A DNA stretch of 64,000 nucleotides from Faecalicatena sp. Marseille-Q4148 (GTDB taxonomy: Bacteria; Bacillota; Clostridia; Lachnospirales; Lachnospiraceae): NCBI GenBank assembly GCA_018228665.1, contig CP073692.1, forward strand, positions 2,926,046 to 2,990,045, given 5' to 3'. The notes below the pieces were generated by a model. That model did not search any database. It was not told where the DNA came from and was given only the letters and a program-made list of their open reading frames with translations. Below are positions 8,530-15,615 of this stretch, piece by piece. Numbering within the stretch: the first letter of the stretch is position 1; the number at the start of each line of letters is the position of its first letter. The position numbers were made by a program, and so were the translations under genes.

Positions 8530-8660
8530 CACTAAAATGCGCCCTTTGTCCGCAACTTAGCCCCATTTCAGAGGCCGGGAGTATTCTAATATAGGCGCCC
8601 CGTAAACAGGGCCTTAAAACCCTTGAAAACACTGGCCTGATTGGGCTAAGTTGCGGACAC
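8530..8660. other. Candidate oriT: nic-like core plus 17-bp perfect inverted repeat
   Basis: This 158-bp gap between two co-directional genes contains TAAAATGCGCCCT at 8533-8545, close to the TAAGTGCGCCCT nic core known for IncQ/RSF1010-like and several Gram-positive oriT sites. Immediately next to it begins a 17-bp perfect inverted repeat: TGTCCGCAACTTAGCCC (8547-8563) and its complement (8643-8659), enclosing about 80 bp with a smaller GGCC-rich repeat. The relaxase gene is downstream in the same operon. Assignment as oriT is inference from motif and structure; a matching relaxase family has not been shown. Confidence 0.5.
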
Positions 8661-8661
8661 A

Positions 8662-9039
8662 TCACCCTCTGTTTTGCCGCCTGCGCCGTTTCCGTTCCCG
8701 CTCGGATTTCCGTCTGGCAAAGCTACGGCAAAAATCCGAACAATACGCCTGGCTTGTGACCGGAAGGTAAGCCTTTCCGCAGACCGGGCATATCTTCTGC
8801 CTGAGAGAAGTATCTTCACCGGTCAGGGCAGATTCCAGCTTTGGCTCCGTAGGCAGCACCGCCGCCCGGAAATAACGGCAGAACGCGCCGGTCCACCATT
8901 TATTCAGCATGTAGCAGGGACAGTCCAGGGGGAGGCAGAGCTTATCCTGGCAGTCATAGTTGGCGCACAAACTCGTCACCAGCCTTCGGATTGCCGCCCG
9001 CTCGGATCGTGTCAGTTCTCTTTCCGGTGGGGCGCTCAT
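8662..9039 (-). CDS. Cysteine-rich VLP-type protein
   Basis: 125 residues with twelve cysteines arranged as likely zinc-binding groups: CANYDCQDKLCLPLDCPCYML in the N-terminal half and CPVCGKAYLPVTSQAYCSDFC in the C-terminal half, ending in a very basic tail (RRKSERERKRRRRQNRG). It matches the cysteine-rich VLP family that sits next to topB in Tn1549/CTn elements. Nucleic-acid binding is inferred from the zinc fingers and basic tail. It overlaps topB by 4 bp. Confidence 0.75.
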   Translation of the reverse strand: MSAPPERELTRSERAAIRRLVTSLCANYDCQDKLCLPLDCPCYMLNKWWTGAFCRYFRAAVLPTEPKLESALTGEDTSLRQKICPVCGKAYLPVTSQAYCSDFCRSFARRKSERERKRRRRQNRG

Positions 9040-11144
9040 TTGCGCCCACCTTTCCTCGCCGGAAATTCCAGCTTGAAATTCACATACTTGCCGCCCGTAT
9101 CATCCAGCACCACAACCGCGTCATAGGTCCGGCCCGTTTTTTCACTGTAAAGCCCGGACATAGAAACGCGGCCCTCTTTCAGAAGGGCCGCCGCAACGGT
9201 TTTTGTCAGGGTTTTCTTCTTACCTGTAAAGAATTTGTTATCTTTCCAGAGGGCAAAGGAGCAGTCTCGCTTTTCACAGAAAAATCCCTTTTTGCCCTCA
9301 TACACAGTGCCGCCGCAGCGGGGACAGGTGCCGACAGCCTCGCGCCGGGTTCCTTTTGCGTAAGGGAACAGGCCGGCAAACCGTTCCTCCGGTGCGGTAT
9401 GTTCTTTGACAAGCCCCCTGTTCATATCGGCGATCCCTTCCATGAAAGCCTCCGCACTGATCTCGCCGCGCTCCACCTGTTTTAGTCTGGATTCCCATTC
9501 CGCGGTAAGCAGCGGGGATTTAATATTATCCGGCAGGACCGTAATCAGGTTGGTTCCCTTTTCCGTGGGAATGAGCTGTTTTTTCTTTCTCTGCACAAAG
9601 CCGGTTGTTACCAGCTTTTCCAGTGTAGCCGCACGGGTAGCCGGGGTGCCTAAACCCTTGCGCTCTGCATCCTCCGGTGCGTCTGCCGCGCCTGCCGTTT
9701 CCATAGCTGCCAACAGGGAATCCTCCGTATAGTGCTTTGGCGGGGAGGTCTTGCCTTCCCGGACGCCTGCTGCCACCGGTTCAAAGGTCTGGCCCTGGGT
9801 AAGCTCCGGCAAGGCCGCGTCTGCGGGGTCCTCCTTTTCCAGTTCCGCCTGTTTCAGCCCCATGCGGTAGAGCCGTTCAATTTCCTTCCAACCTGCCTGC
9901 AAGACGGTCTTTCCTTTCGCTGTGAAGGAATGGCCTGCACAATCCAGTACCACCGTGACCGCCTCAAAGCGGTGCGTCTGGCCGGTGGCGCAAAGGAGCC
10001 TCATGGCGATCAGCGCCAAAACATCCCGTTCCCCGGAAGGGAGAGCAGACAGGTCCGTCCGGGCGATCTCCACGGTGGGAATAATGGCATGGTGGTCGGT
10101 GACTTTACTGCCATCCGTTACCCGGTCAATATCCGGTTCTTCCAGGCATCCTTTCCCGAAAGGCATGTTGTCCCGCAGCCACAGGATCAGGGAGGCGGCG
10201 GTTGCCTGCATATCCTCGGTCAAATACTGGCTGTCGGTACGGGGATAGGTCGCCAGCTTTTTCTCATAGAGGGATTGCAGGTAGTCAAGGGTCTGCTGGG
10301 CGGTGTAGCCGTAGATACGGTTACATTCCCGCTGCAAGGTCGTCAGATCATAGAGGCGGGGAGGCTGTACGGTCTTTACCTGCTTTTCCACTGAAAGGAC
10401 AGAAGCCGTCTGCCCGTCACATTCCCTGCGGATTGTCTCTGCTGCCTGTTTTTCCGCCAGCTTATCACCGGAAGCAGTAAGACCGCCGCAAGTGATCTCT
10501 GGGACATAGAAGGGCCTGCTGGTAAATGCCTGAATCTCTGCCTCACGCTGCACCAAAAGCGCCAGCGTTGGGGACATGACGCGCCCGACATTCAGGGTGA
10601 CGCCGTACAAGACAGAAAACAGCCTGGTCGCATTGATCCCAACCAGCCAGTCCGCACCGGCCCGGCAAACCGCGGCCTCATAGAGACGGTCATAATCCTT
10701 ACCGGGGCGCAGGTGTTCAAAACCGTCCCGGATCGCCGCGTCCTCCATACTGGAAATCCAGAGGCGTTCCATCGGTTTCCTGCACCCGGCATACTCATAG
10801 ACCAGACGGAAGATCAGCTCACCCTCGCGTCCGGCGTCAGTGGCGCACACCACGGAATCCACCCGTTTGTCCTTCATCAGCCGGCACAGGAGGTCAAGCT
10901 GTTTCTTCTTGTCCTTCGGCACCTCATATTTCCATTCGTCCGGCAGGATCGGCAGATCGCCATAGCGCCATCTGGCATACTGTTCCCCGTAGGCTTCAGG
11001 CTGTGCCAGCTCCAGAAGGTGGCCGACGCACCAGCTCACCAGGTAGCCGCCGCCTTCCAGATAGCCGTCCTTTTTCTCATCTGCGCCCAATACCGCCGCC
11101 AAAGCCATAGCGACAGAGGGCTTTTCTGCAATCACTAATTTCAC
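9036..11144 (-). CDS. topB: DNA topoisomerase III (type IA), ICE-encoded
   Basis: 702 residues, full length for an ICE TopB. The Toprim domain at the N terminus shows the catalytic Glu in VIAEKPSVAMALA (residues 4-16) and the acidic motif DAGREGELIFR near residue 103. The active-site tyrosine lies in LATYPRTDSQYL (about residue 293). The C-terminal region has a single zinc-ribbon (CPRCGGTVYEGKKGFFCEKRDC) and the domain common to TopB of conjugative elements. It removes supercoils or decatenates DNA during rolling-circle transfer and replication. The start ATG at 11144 has a GGAGGA site. Confidence 0.92.
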   Translation of the reverse strand: MKLVIAEKPSVAMALAAVLGADEKKDGYLEGGGYLVSWCVGHLLELAQPEAYGEQYARWRYGDLPILPDEWKYEVPKDKKKQLDLLCRLMKDKRVDSVVCATDAGREGELIFRLVYEYAGCRKPMERLWISSMEDAAIRDGFEHLRPGKDYDRLYEAAVCRAGADWLVGINATRLFSVLYGVTLNVGRVMSPTLALLVQREAEIQAFTSRPFYVPEITCGGLTASGDKLAEKQAAETIRRECDGQTASVLSVEKQVKTVQPPRLYDLTTLQRECNRIYGYTAQQTLDYLQSLYEKKLATYPRTDSQYLTEDMQATAASLILWLRDNMPFGKGCLEEPDIDRVTDGSKVTDHHAIIPTVEIARTDLSALPSGERDVLALIAMRLLCATGQTHRFEAVTVVLDCAGHSFTAKGKTVLQAGWKEIERLYRMGLKQAELEKEDPADAALPELTQGQTFEPVAAGVREGKTSPPKHYTEDSLLAAMETAGAADAPEDAERKGLGTPATRAATLEKLVTTGFVQRKKKQLIPTEKGTNLITVLPDNIKSPLLTAEWESRLKQVERGEISAEAFMEGIADMNRGLVKEHTAPEERFAGLFPYAKGTRREAVGTCPRCGGTVYEGKKGFFCEKRDCSFALWKDNKFFTGKKKTLTKTVAAALLKEGRVSMSGLYSEKTGRTYDAVVVLDDTGGKYVNFKLEFPARKGGRK

Positions 11145-11172
11145 TTGTCATCCTCCATTTCTTTGAATATAG

Positions 11173-11194
11173 AAAAGGCAGCCGCATAGCTGCC
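11173..11194 (-). terminator. Rho-independent terminator between DUF5688 gene and topB
   Basis: On the minus strand a GGCAGC/GCTGCC stem (11177-11194, 6-nt loop) is followed by TTTTC and begins 2 bp after the upstream stop codon. It may reduce read-through into topB. Confidence 0.5.
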
Positions 11195-11195
11195 C

Positions 11196-12221
11196 TTATA
11201 AACTCGGTTCCTGTTTTGCCGCTGTTTTTTCCTTTGGTGCTTTTTCTGCCTGTTCTTTTACCTGCGCCTTATTTTCTGCCAGCCGTTCCAGGAGCCCCTT
11301 TTCCTGTTTCCGGCCAAGAGTTTTTGCCGCCCGGTCATAATACTGTACCTTATCGGAAAGAAGGTCAGCCGGAGCCACCTGGGTCGCATTAACTTCCTTA
11401 ACCATGCTTTCCAGTTCCTTTGCCTGCATATCGCCATTATCCGGTACGATCAGCACCTCATGTATAGACGAGGGGAGAACATAGAAATTCTTTCCAAGCA
11501 GCTCACCGATTTTATCCAGAACCCCGTCCCGCGCAAGAATCCCGGAACCGTTTACTTTGCTGGCATTTGTCAGAACATACATTGGCATAGTAGCTGCATC
11601 CAACGGTTCTGTGCACTCAAACAGATTTTCAGGTTTTGACGAGAACATGATTTCGTCCATCATATCTTCCATACTGTAAAAACAGACCGGGCTTCTTTCT
11701 GTTTCTGCCGCAACTGCATCCTGATGAAGCTGCTCTTTAGTAACACCCCACAATTCCATCATACGATCTGTAACAACAGCAGAGGCAACACCCTCTTTGC
11801 TCTCCATGACCTGAATCCGGTAGACCGCAGCCAACTCTCCGCACGGGGTAAACGGTTTATCTTTCAAATACTCCCGGTTTTGTTCAGGATCGCATAGACG
11901 GATAGCAAGCATGGGCTTTACTTGTCTGTAATCCATTAAGTCCGATACTTCAAAGGGAACCCTGGTATCTTGTTCCGTCCTGATCTGTACGATTTCCCGT
12001 ATGATTTCATCCATTGGCCGCCCCTGCGCAAGCTGCTTGGCATAGGGTTCCAAATAGATTGTCGGGACAGTAATTTCTCCGTCGTTTCGGATCATAAGGC
12101 CGGTAAGCCTCCGGTCATTTCCTTTTGTCACTTCTTCCAGAGTGATATGAGCCTCCTGATACTCCGGCGGTAAATACTCCCGGATATGGTTTTTGATATA
12201 TTCCGCAATTTCAGTATTCAT
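11196..12221 (-). CDS. DUF5688-type conjugative element protein
   Basis: 341-residue soluble protein of the DUF5688 type often found beside topB in clostridial ICEs. It shows the N-terminal LEEVTKGNDRRLTGLMIRNDGEITVPTIYLEPYA block and a C-terminal NASKVNGSGILARDGVLDKIGELLGKNFYVLPSSIHEVLIVPD block. Function unknown. The C-terminal tail is lysine-rich and has GLLERLAENKAQ 33 residues from the end, a looser version of the shared ICE1 tail motif. The start ATG overlaps the stop of the upstream 44-codon gene (ATGA). Confidence 0.7.
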   Translation of the reverse strand: MNTEIAEYIKNHIREYLPPEYQEAHITLEEVTKGNDRRLTGLMIRNDGEITVPTIYLEPYAKQLAQGRPMDEIIREIVQIRTEQDTRVPFEVSDLMDYRQVKPMLAIRLCDPEQNREYLKDKPFTPCGELAAVYRIQVMESKEGVASAVVTDRMMELWGVTKEQLHQDAVAAETERSPVCFYSMEDMMDEIMFSSKPENLFECTEPLDAATMPMYVLTNASKVNGSGILARDGVLDKIGELLGKNFYVLPSSIHEVLIVPDNGDMQAKELESMVKEVNATQVAPADLLSDKVQYYDRAAKTLGRKQEKGLLERLAENKAQVKEQAEKAPKEKTAAKQEPSL

Positions 12222-12352
12222 CTATTATTCCTCCGTTCCATATTTTCGTAACCTTCATCCGCCATTTTTCCTGCCTGCATCAGACAGAGCAGCACAACGC
12301 CGGCTACCGTACCGGCTGTAAATGCGATAAGGTGTGTTATGATACTCCACAT
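12218..12352 (-). CDS. DUF3789-type single-pass membrane peptide
   Basis: A 44-codon gene with a strong AAAGGAGG site 7 nt before its ATG at 12352. The product has one transmembrane helix (LIAFTAGTVAGVVLLCLMQAG) followed by a charged tail (KMADEGYENMERRNNR), fitting DUF3789 small proteins of conjugative elements. Its TGA overlaps the ATG of the DUF5688 gene. Role unknown. Confidence 0.65.
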   Translation of the reverse strand: MWSIITHLIAFTAGTVAGVVLLCLMQAGKMADEGYENMERRNNR

Positions 12353-12372
12353 AAAAATGCCTCCTTTCGGGC

Positions 12373-12402
12373 AAAAGAAAACGCCCACTGTCCAAGTGAG
12401 CG
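12373..12402 (-). terminator. Rho-independent terminator downstream of the SLOG gene
   Basis: Minus-strand stem CGCTCACT/AGTGGGCG (one G-U pair, 12382-12402) followed by TTTTCTTTT. It separates the SLOG gene from the DUF3789 gene downstream. Confidence 0.6.
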
Positions 12403-12427
12403 CTGTGCCAAGTTGTCTTATTCTGTT

Positions 12428-12919
12428 TTACTTTTTCGGGAAATAGATTTCTCCCACGGGTATTTCCCGCAGTTCTTTTTTCATTTGATGTGCGAAGCGG
12501 ATCGTCCTTACGGTTCCGCCTTTTTCCCGCCCGTCATACACCGCGATTACCCGGTCAGAGTGTTCCACCATATAGCGGTTGCGGTGGGAATAGACGCTGG
12601 GCTGGTATTCCTCCTGTATCACAACCACATCACGGCAAGCCTCCAGCATTTCATAGGTCCGCCTCTTTGCCCTGAGACTGTCCAGCCGTTTCTGATATGG
12701 GATTACGGCAATCAATTCCAATGAAGGATCATCTTTCTGCTTTTCCATAACTATTTCCACAAAATACTGATCCACGCCCTCCGCGACCCCACTCATGAAG
12801 CAGGTAAAGCCGTCCGCAACCGATTTTTCAATTTCACGCAGCAGGGCAGCCTTTACATAGTTGATCTGATTCTGCGGTAAATCCCTGTGTCCCGTGACAC
12901 AGCATGTTTTCTTTTTCAT
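12428..12919 (-). CDS. SLOG (DUF1273/YpsA-like) nucleotide-sensing protein
   Basis: 163 residues. The N terminus KTCCVTGHRDLP and the central FMSGVAEGVDQYFVEIVMEKQ are the conserved SLOG/YpsA signatures of a Rossmann-like fold that binds nucleotide-derived ligands. The C-terminal VIAVYDGREKGGTVRTIRFA is the third conserved strand-loop. Such proteins are common on ICEs and prophages; a specific ligand is unknown. It has its own promoter and terminator and is divergent from an XRE-type regulator, which could control it. Confidence 0.8.
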   Translation of the reverse strand: MKKKTCCVTGHRDLPQNQINYVKAALLREIEKSVADGFTCFMSGVAEGVDQYFVEIVMEKQKDDPSLELIAVIPYQKRLDSLRAKRRTYEMLEACRDVVVIQEEYQPSVYSHRNRYMVEHSDRVIAVYDGREKGGTVRTIRFAHQMKKELREIPVGEIYFPKK

Positions 12920-12960
12920 CTGGCACCTCCGATAATAGATTAAAACTACCGCCTTGCTAT

Positions 12961-12989
12961 AGTGTAGTAGGTTTATTTTAGCAAGTCAA
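12961..12989 (-). promoter_or_regulatory. Sigma-A promoter of the SLOG gene
   Basis: Minus-strand TTGACT (-35, 12984-12989) and TACACT (-10, 12961-12966) with a 17-bp spacer. In the same divergent gap, TACCT-N6-AGGTA (13020-13035) overlaps the likely promoter of the rightward regulator and could be its operator. Confidence 0.6.
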
Positions 12990-13063
12990 CGCAAATACCC
13001 TTTTTCATCTACCGAATATTTACCTCCTGTAAGGTACAATCTATTATGCAGAAGGAGGTGACT

Positions 13064-13381
13064 ATGATGTATGAAGATTTTGTCCCGGAACGGCTGGCAA
13101 AGCTAAGGGCGCTAAAGGGAGTATCTGCCCGTGACATGTCTTTGTCGCTGGGTCAGGCGAACAATTACATCAATAACATTGAGAATAAGAAGTCACTTCC
13201 CGCCATGCAGTCCTTTTTCTACATCTGCGAATATCTCGGCGTAACACCCCAGGAATTCTTTGATGAAGGAAATGCCTGCCCGCAGACACTACAGGAATTT
13301 ATGACTGAGGCCAAAAAACTGGACTCAAAATCAATGGAATATATTCTCGGCATTATGAAAGAACTCAATAGCAAACGGTAG
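13064..13381 (+). CDS. XRE-family helix-turn-helix regulator
   Basis: 105 residues from the ATG at 13064, which follows AGAAGGAGG at normal spacing (an in-frame ATG at 13046 has no site). Residues about 10-65 form a Cro/C1-type helix-turn-helix (RLAKLRALKGVSARDMSLSLGQANNYINNIENKKSLPAMQSFFYICEYLGV). The C-terminal third is helical and may dimerise. It is the only plus-strand gene in the ICE1 half and faces away from the SLOG gene, so it probably regulates the divergent pair or an ICE operon. A terminator follows directly. Confidence 0.8.
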   Translation: MMYEDFVPERLAKLRALKGVSARDMSLSLGQANNYINNIENKKSLPAMQSFFYICEYLGVTPQEFFDEGNACPQTLQEFMTEAKKLDSKSMEYILGIMKELNSKR

Positions 13382-13406
13382 AGCGGCCAGCAGTTGGCCG
13401 CTTTTC
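13382..13406 (+). terminator. Terminator of the XRE regulator
   Basis: AGCGGCCA/TGGCCGCT stem with a short loop followed by TTTTC, one base after the stop codon. Confidence 0.65.
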
Positions 13407-13476
13407 TTAATATTGTATCCGGTAATGTCCTGATAATGTCCCATCCCTATACCGGCGATAATCCCTGTTTTGTCCT

Positions 13477-13510
13477 AAAATGAGCCGCCTTTTGTCTGGC
13501 GGCTCATTTT
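13477..13510. terminator. Bidirectional terminator between XRE and dut genes
   Basis: A 13-bp perfect stem, AAAATGAGCCGCC and its complement, with an 8-nt loop. A-tracts on one side and T-tracts on the other let it act on both strands, ending the leftward dut transcript and any rightward read-through. Confidence 0.7.
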
Positions 13511-13526
13511 CCTGCTGCACTCTTTA

Positions 13527-13940
13527 TCATTTCCCTGTACTGCCAAAGGCGCCGGTGCCCCGCTGCTCCCCAAGCTCTGTCACAAAATCCGCGATCACCA
13601 CCGGCGTAATGACGAGCTGGCCGATCCTTGAACCTTTGGGAATGTGCCGCGTCTGGCTGCTCACATTGCTAAGAATTGCATGGATTTCCCCACGGTAGCC
13701 GGAATCTACAGGCGGCAGCTCGCAGACCAGCCCTTTGACAGCCATGCTGCTGCGGGGGAACACATATCCGGCAAACCCATCCGGCACCTCGATCCCAAAT
13801 CCCAGGGGAATTTTCGTAATCTCGCCGGGCTGTAGGGTGCAGTCATAGGGCATATACACATCCGCGCCGGCATCGTTCCCATGTGGCCGGTAGGGTCTCT
13901 GATCCTCCGGCACGCCAAAATCGATCAGCTTAATCTTCAT
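13527..13940 (-). CDS. dut: dUTP diphosphatase (trimeric dUTPase)
   Basis: Hydrolyses dUTP to dUMP and pyrophosphate, keeping uracil out of DNA and supplying dUMP for thymidylate synthesis. All five motifs of trimeric dUTPases are visible in 137 residues: NDAGADVY (motif 1), PRSSM (2), GLVCELPPVDSGYRGEI (3), RIGQLVI (4) and RGTGAFGSTG (5). It is the last gene of a cassette with thyX and overlaps thyX by 11 bp. Pairing dut with thyX gives a short route from dUTP to dTMP. Confidence 0.93.
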   Translation of the reverse strand: MKIKLIDFGVPEDQRPYRPHGNDAGADVYMPYDCTLQPGEITKIPLGFGIEVPDGFAGYVFPRSSMAVKGLVCELPPVDSGYRGEIHAILSNVSSQTRHIPKGSRIGQLVITPVVIADFVTELGEQRGTGAFGSTGK

Positions 13941-14694
13941 GGGCGCCGCCTTCCATAAGCAGCGGGTAATCCGCCGCCAAAATCCCGCCGGGCGTCATGC
14001 TGCCCGCGATCTTTCTTTTGCAGCTCATTTTCCCCTCCAGACATTGATCTCTCTGGCAGAAAGGGCCGGTAAGATCGGGAGCAAAGAGTACCTGGCTCAA
14101 TGAAAAAAGCTCCTGCCAGATTTTCAGGAGCACGATCCGGGTCTCGTCCGTATTGCGCCGGCATACCCGCTGGCCGATGATATGTTTCCACTGGTAAGGT
14201 GTTGCGCTGATAATCAGCACATTCCTAAGGCCCTGGGGCGTGACATAGCCCGCCGCGTCGTGCCCGATCCCTGCCGCGCACAGTTCTTCGTAACAATCCA
14301 TATCGGATTTACAGCTTTCCAGATACATTTCCTGAATTGCCTTCGGCGCAGTCAAAATCTCATAGGGTACAGCAAAATCCGCCTGTCCCGCATAGTTGCT
14401 GTACTGTAAGGACGCACTCATAAACTTTACCTCGTTCTGGTGCCTGGTGATCTGCGCAAGGAAACGCCTGCTTGCGCCTACAATGGCAACGGTGATAACC
14501 GCGAATTTCTGGATCGTGGGGTGCGGGAGCTTGCTGATCGCCGTTACGGTATCATTGCTGAACGACTTTTCATAAAGCGCCGTCAGATCCTCCATTGTAT
14601 TGATCTTATGCCCGCGCTGGGTAAGCCTGGCCGCAAACACCATGTTTTTCTCGGCCTCCGCCACCGCCTGGCAGTTCAAAACCTTTACTTCAAT
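13930..14694 (-). CDS. thyX: FAD-dependent thymidylate synthase (ThyX-like)
   Basis: Converts dUMP to dTMP using methylene-tetrahydrofolate and FAD. The family motif RHR-x7-S appears as RHQNEVKFMS followed by ASLQYSNY, with the third residue changed from R to Q. The C-terminal region has ISATPYQWKHIIGQR, matching the C-terminal substrate-binding block. I place the start at ATT (14692-14694), overlapping the upstream stop, because this gives the usual EVKVLN opening; the alternative is TTG at 14679. The altered motif leaves activity open. Confidence 0.72.
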   Translation of the reverse strand: MEVKVLNCQAVAEAEKNMVFAARLTQRGHKINTMEDLTALYEKSFSNDTVTAISKLPHPTIQKFAVITVAIVGASRRFLAQITRHQNEVKFMSASLQYSNYAGQADFAVPYEILTAPKAIQEMYLESCKSDMDCYEELCAAGIGHDAAGYVTPQGLRNVLIISATPYQWKHIIGQRVCRRNTDETRIVLLKIWQELFSLSQVLFAPDLTGPFCQRDQCLEGKMSCKRKIAGSMTPGGILAADYPLLMEGGAHED

Positions 14695-15016
14695 TCTGTT
14701 GATTGGTCTGTCCCTCCTTTACAATCGCTTTCAGTAAAAACAGATAGTTAAGACTGTCTGTGATCTTCTCGTCCCATGTGCCGGCGTCAAAGCTCATGCC
14801 GTCGGCAAAGCACATGTCATACAGGGAAACGATATGCTTTGCCAGCATCCCGGCAAGGGCACGCTCCGGTGTCGTGTGCTGTAAAGCAGCGGCAGCCTTG
14901 AAAGCCCCCAGCCGGTCCGTATCGCCCCCTGTGTATTCCTTTGTTTTCTTTTGCAGGATTTCCCTGCATAGAGCCACCTGACCGTCAAAAACGGCATTGA
15001 CCTCTTTCTGCGTGAT
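14690..15016 (-). CDS. DUF1599/nucleotide-modification-associated small protein
   Basis: 108 residues resembling the DUF1599 (nucleotide modification associated domain 1) family: an N-terminal helix with LQKKTKEYTGGDTDRLGAFKAAAAL and a C-terminal WDEKITDSLNYLFLLKAIV. The start is odd. AAAGGAGGG is followed at proper spacing by ATC (15014-15016), giving an opening TQKEVNAVF; the only ATG nearby is out of frame and the next in-frame ATG (15157) lies inside the upstream gene. It is coupled to thyX and probably works with it in nucleotide metabolism or base modification. That role is inference. Confidence 0.55.
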   Translation of the reverse strand: MTQKEVNAVFDGQVALCREILQKKTKEYTGGDTDRLGAFKAAAALQHTTPERALAGMLAKHIVSLYDMCFADGMSFDAGTWDEKITDSLNYLFLLKAIVKEGQTNQQN

Positions 15017-15075
15017 AAGGCATCCCTCCTTTGAAAATGGTTTTGTCCCGAATCCTGTATAGAATCCGTGACAGT

Positions 15076-15558
15076 TTACGCGCTTGGCAGATAAATCCAG
15101 TCGTGCATCAGGCACACGCTCGGCTCGTCCTCCCTGGGGACCAGCCGGTAGGTACATTCCCCGTACACGGTCCGCTTGTCCTCGATCTCCATTTCATAAG
15201 CCTTGTAAAAGCGGTATTCGATATTGGAGATAATACATTTAAGCGTCTGCAATGCCTCCCGCTGGGAAGTCACGATCAGGTCACGGTCCACGCTGCGCTG
15301 TAGGAACAGTAGCGACTTGTAAAGCTGTACCTCCGTGCGGTAGGGCCGGCAGTCCATCGTCTCCAGCCAGTGGCAGAAAGCTACCGGGCCGCTCAGGGCC
15401 AGTTCCCGCTCGGGGTGGTAATACTCGTAGCAGTCCAGGTTGGCCGTGTTCAGCAGGTACAGCATTTCCCTGATCTCATTTTCCGGCATGTCGTAAAACC
15501 TAAGAAGGGAGCGGTACAAATGCACATAGCCGGGTATTGAAACAATGGTATTCACCAT
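15076..15558 (-). CDS. Conserved ICE protein of unknown function
   Basis: 160 residues from ATG at 15558, which follows AAGGAGG. Not recognised. It is soluble, mixed alpha/beta, with aromatic-rich blocks (PGYVHLYRSLLRFYDM, LDCYEYYHPERELAL, SNIEYRFYKAYEMEI) and ends MHDWIYLPSA. It lies between the adhesin-sortase gene and the nucleotide cassette on the same strand. Confidence 0.5.
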   Translation of the reverse strand: MVNTIVSIPGYVHLYRSLLRFYDMPENEIREMLYLLNTANLDCYEYYHPERELALSGPVAFCHWLETMDCRPYRTEVQLYKSLLFLQRSVDRDLIVTSQREALQTLKCIISNIEYRFYKAYEMEIEDKRTVYGECTYRLVPREDEPSVCLMHDWIYLPSA

Positions 15559-15584
15559 AGAAAAAATCCTCCTTGTAAATGACT

Positions 15585-15610
15585 GGTGCGGGAGCACATG
15601 CCCCCGCACC
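15585..15610. repeat. GC-rich hairpin after the adhesin-sortase gene
   Basis: GGTGCGGG/CCCGCACC stem with a 10-nt loop, immediately downstream of the adhesin-sortase stop. A T-run occurs only on the plus-strand side, so it may act as a 3'-end stabiliser or pause element rather than a leftward terminator. Confidence 0.45.
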
Positions 15611-15615
15611 GGTTT

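Noticed and set aside
15017..15157. Extension of the DUF1599-type gene to an ATG at 15157
   Set aside because: It would overlap the end of the upstream gene by 82 bp, with residues unlike the family; the ribosome binding site at about 15022-15030 points to a start near 15016.
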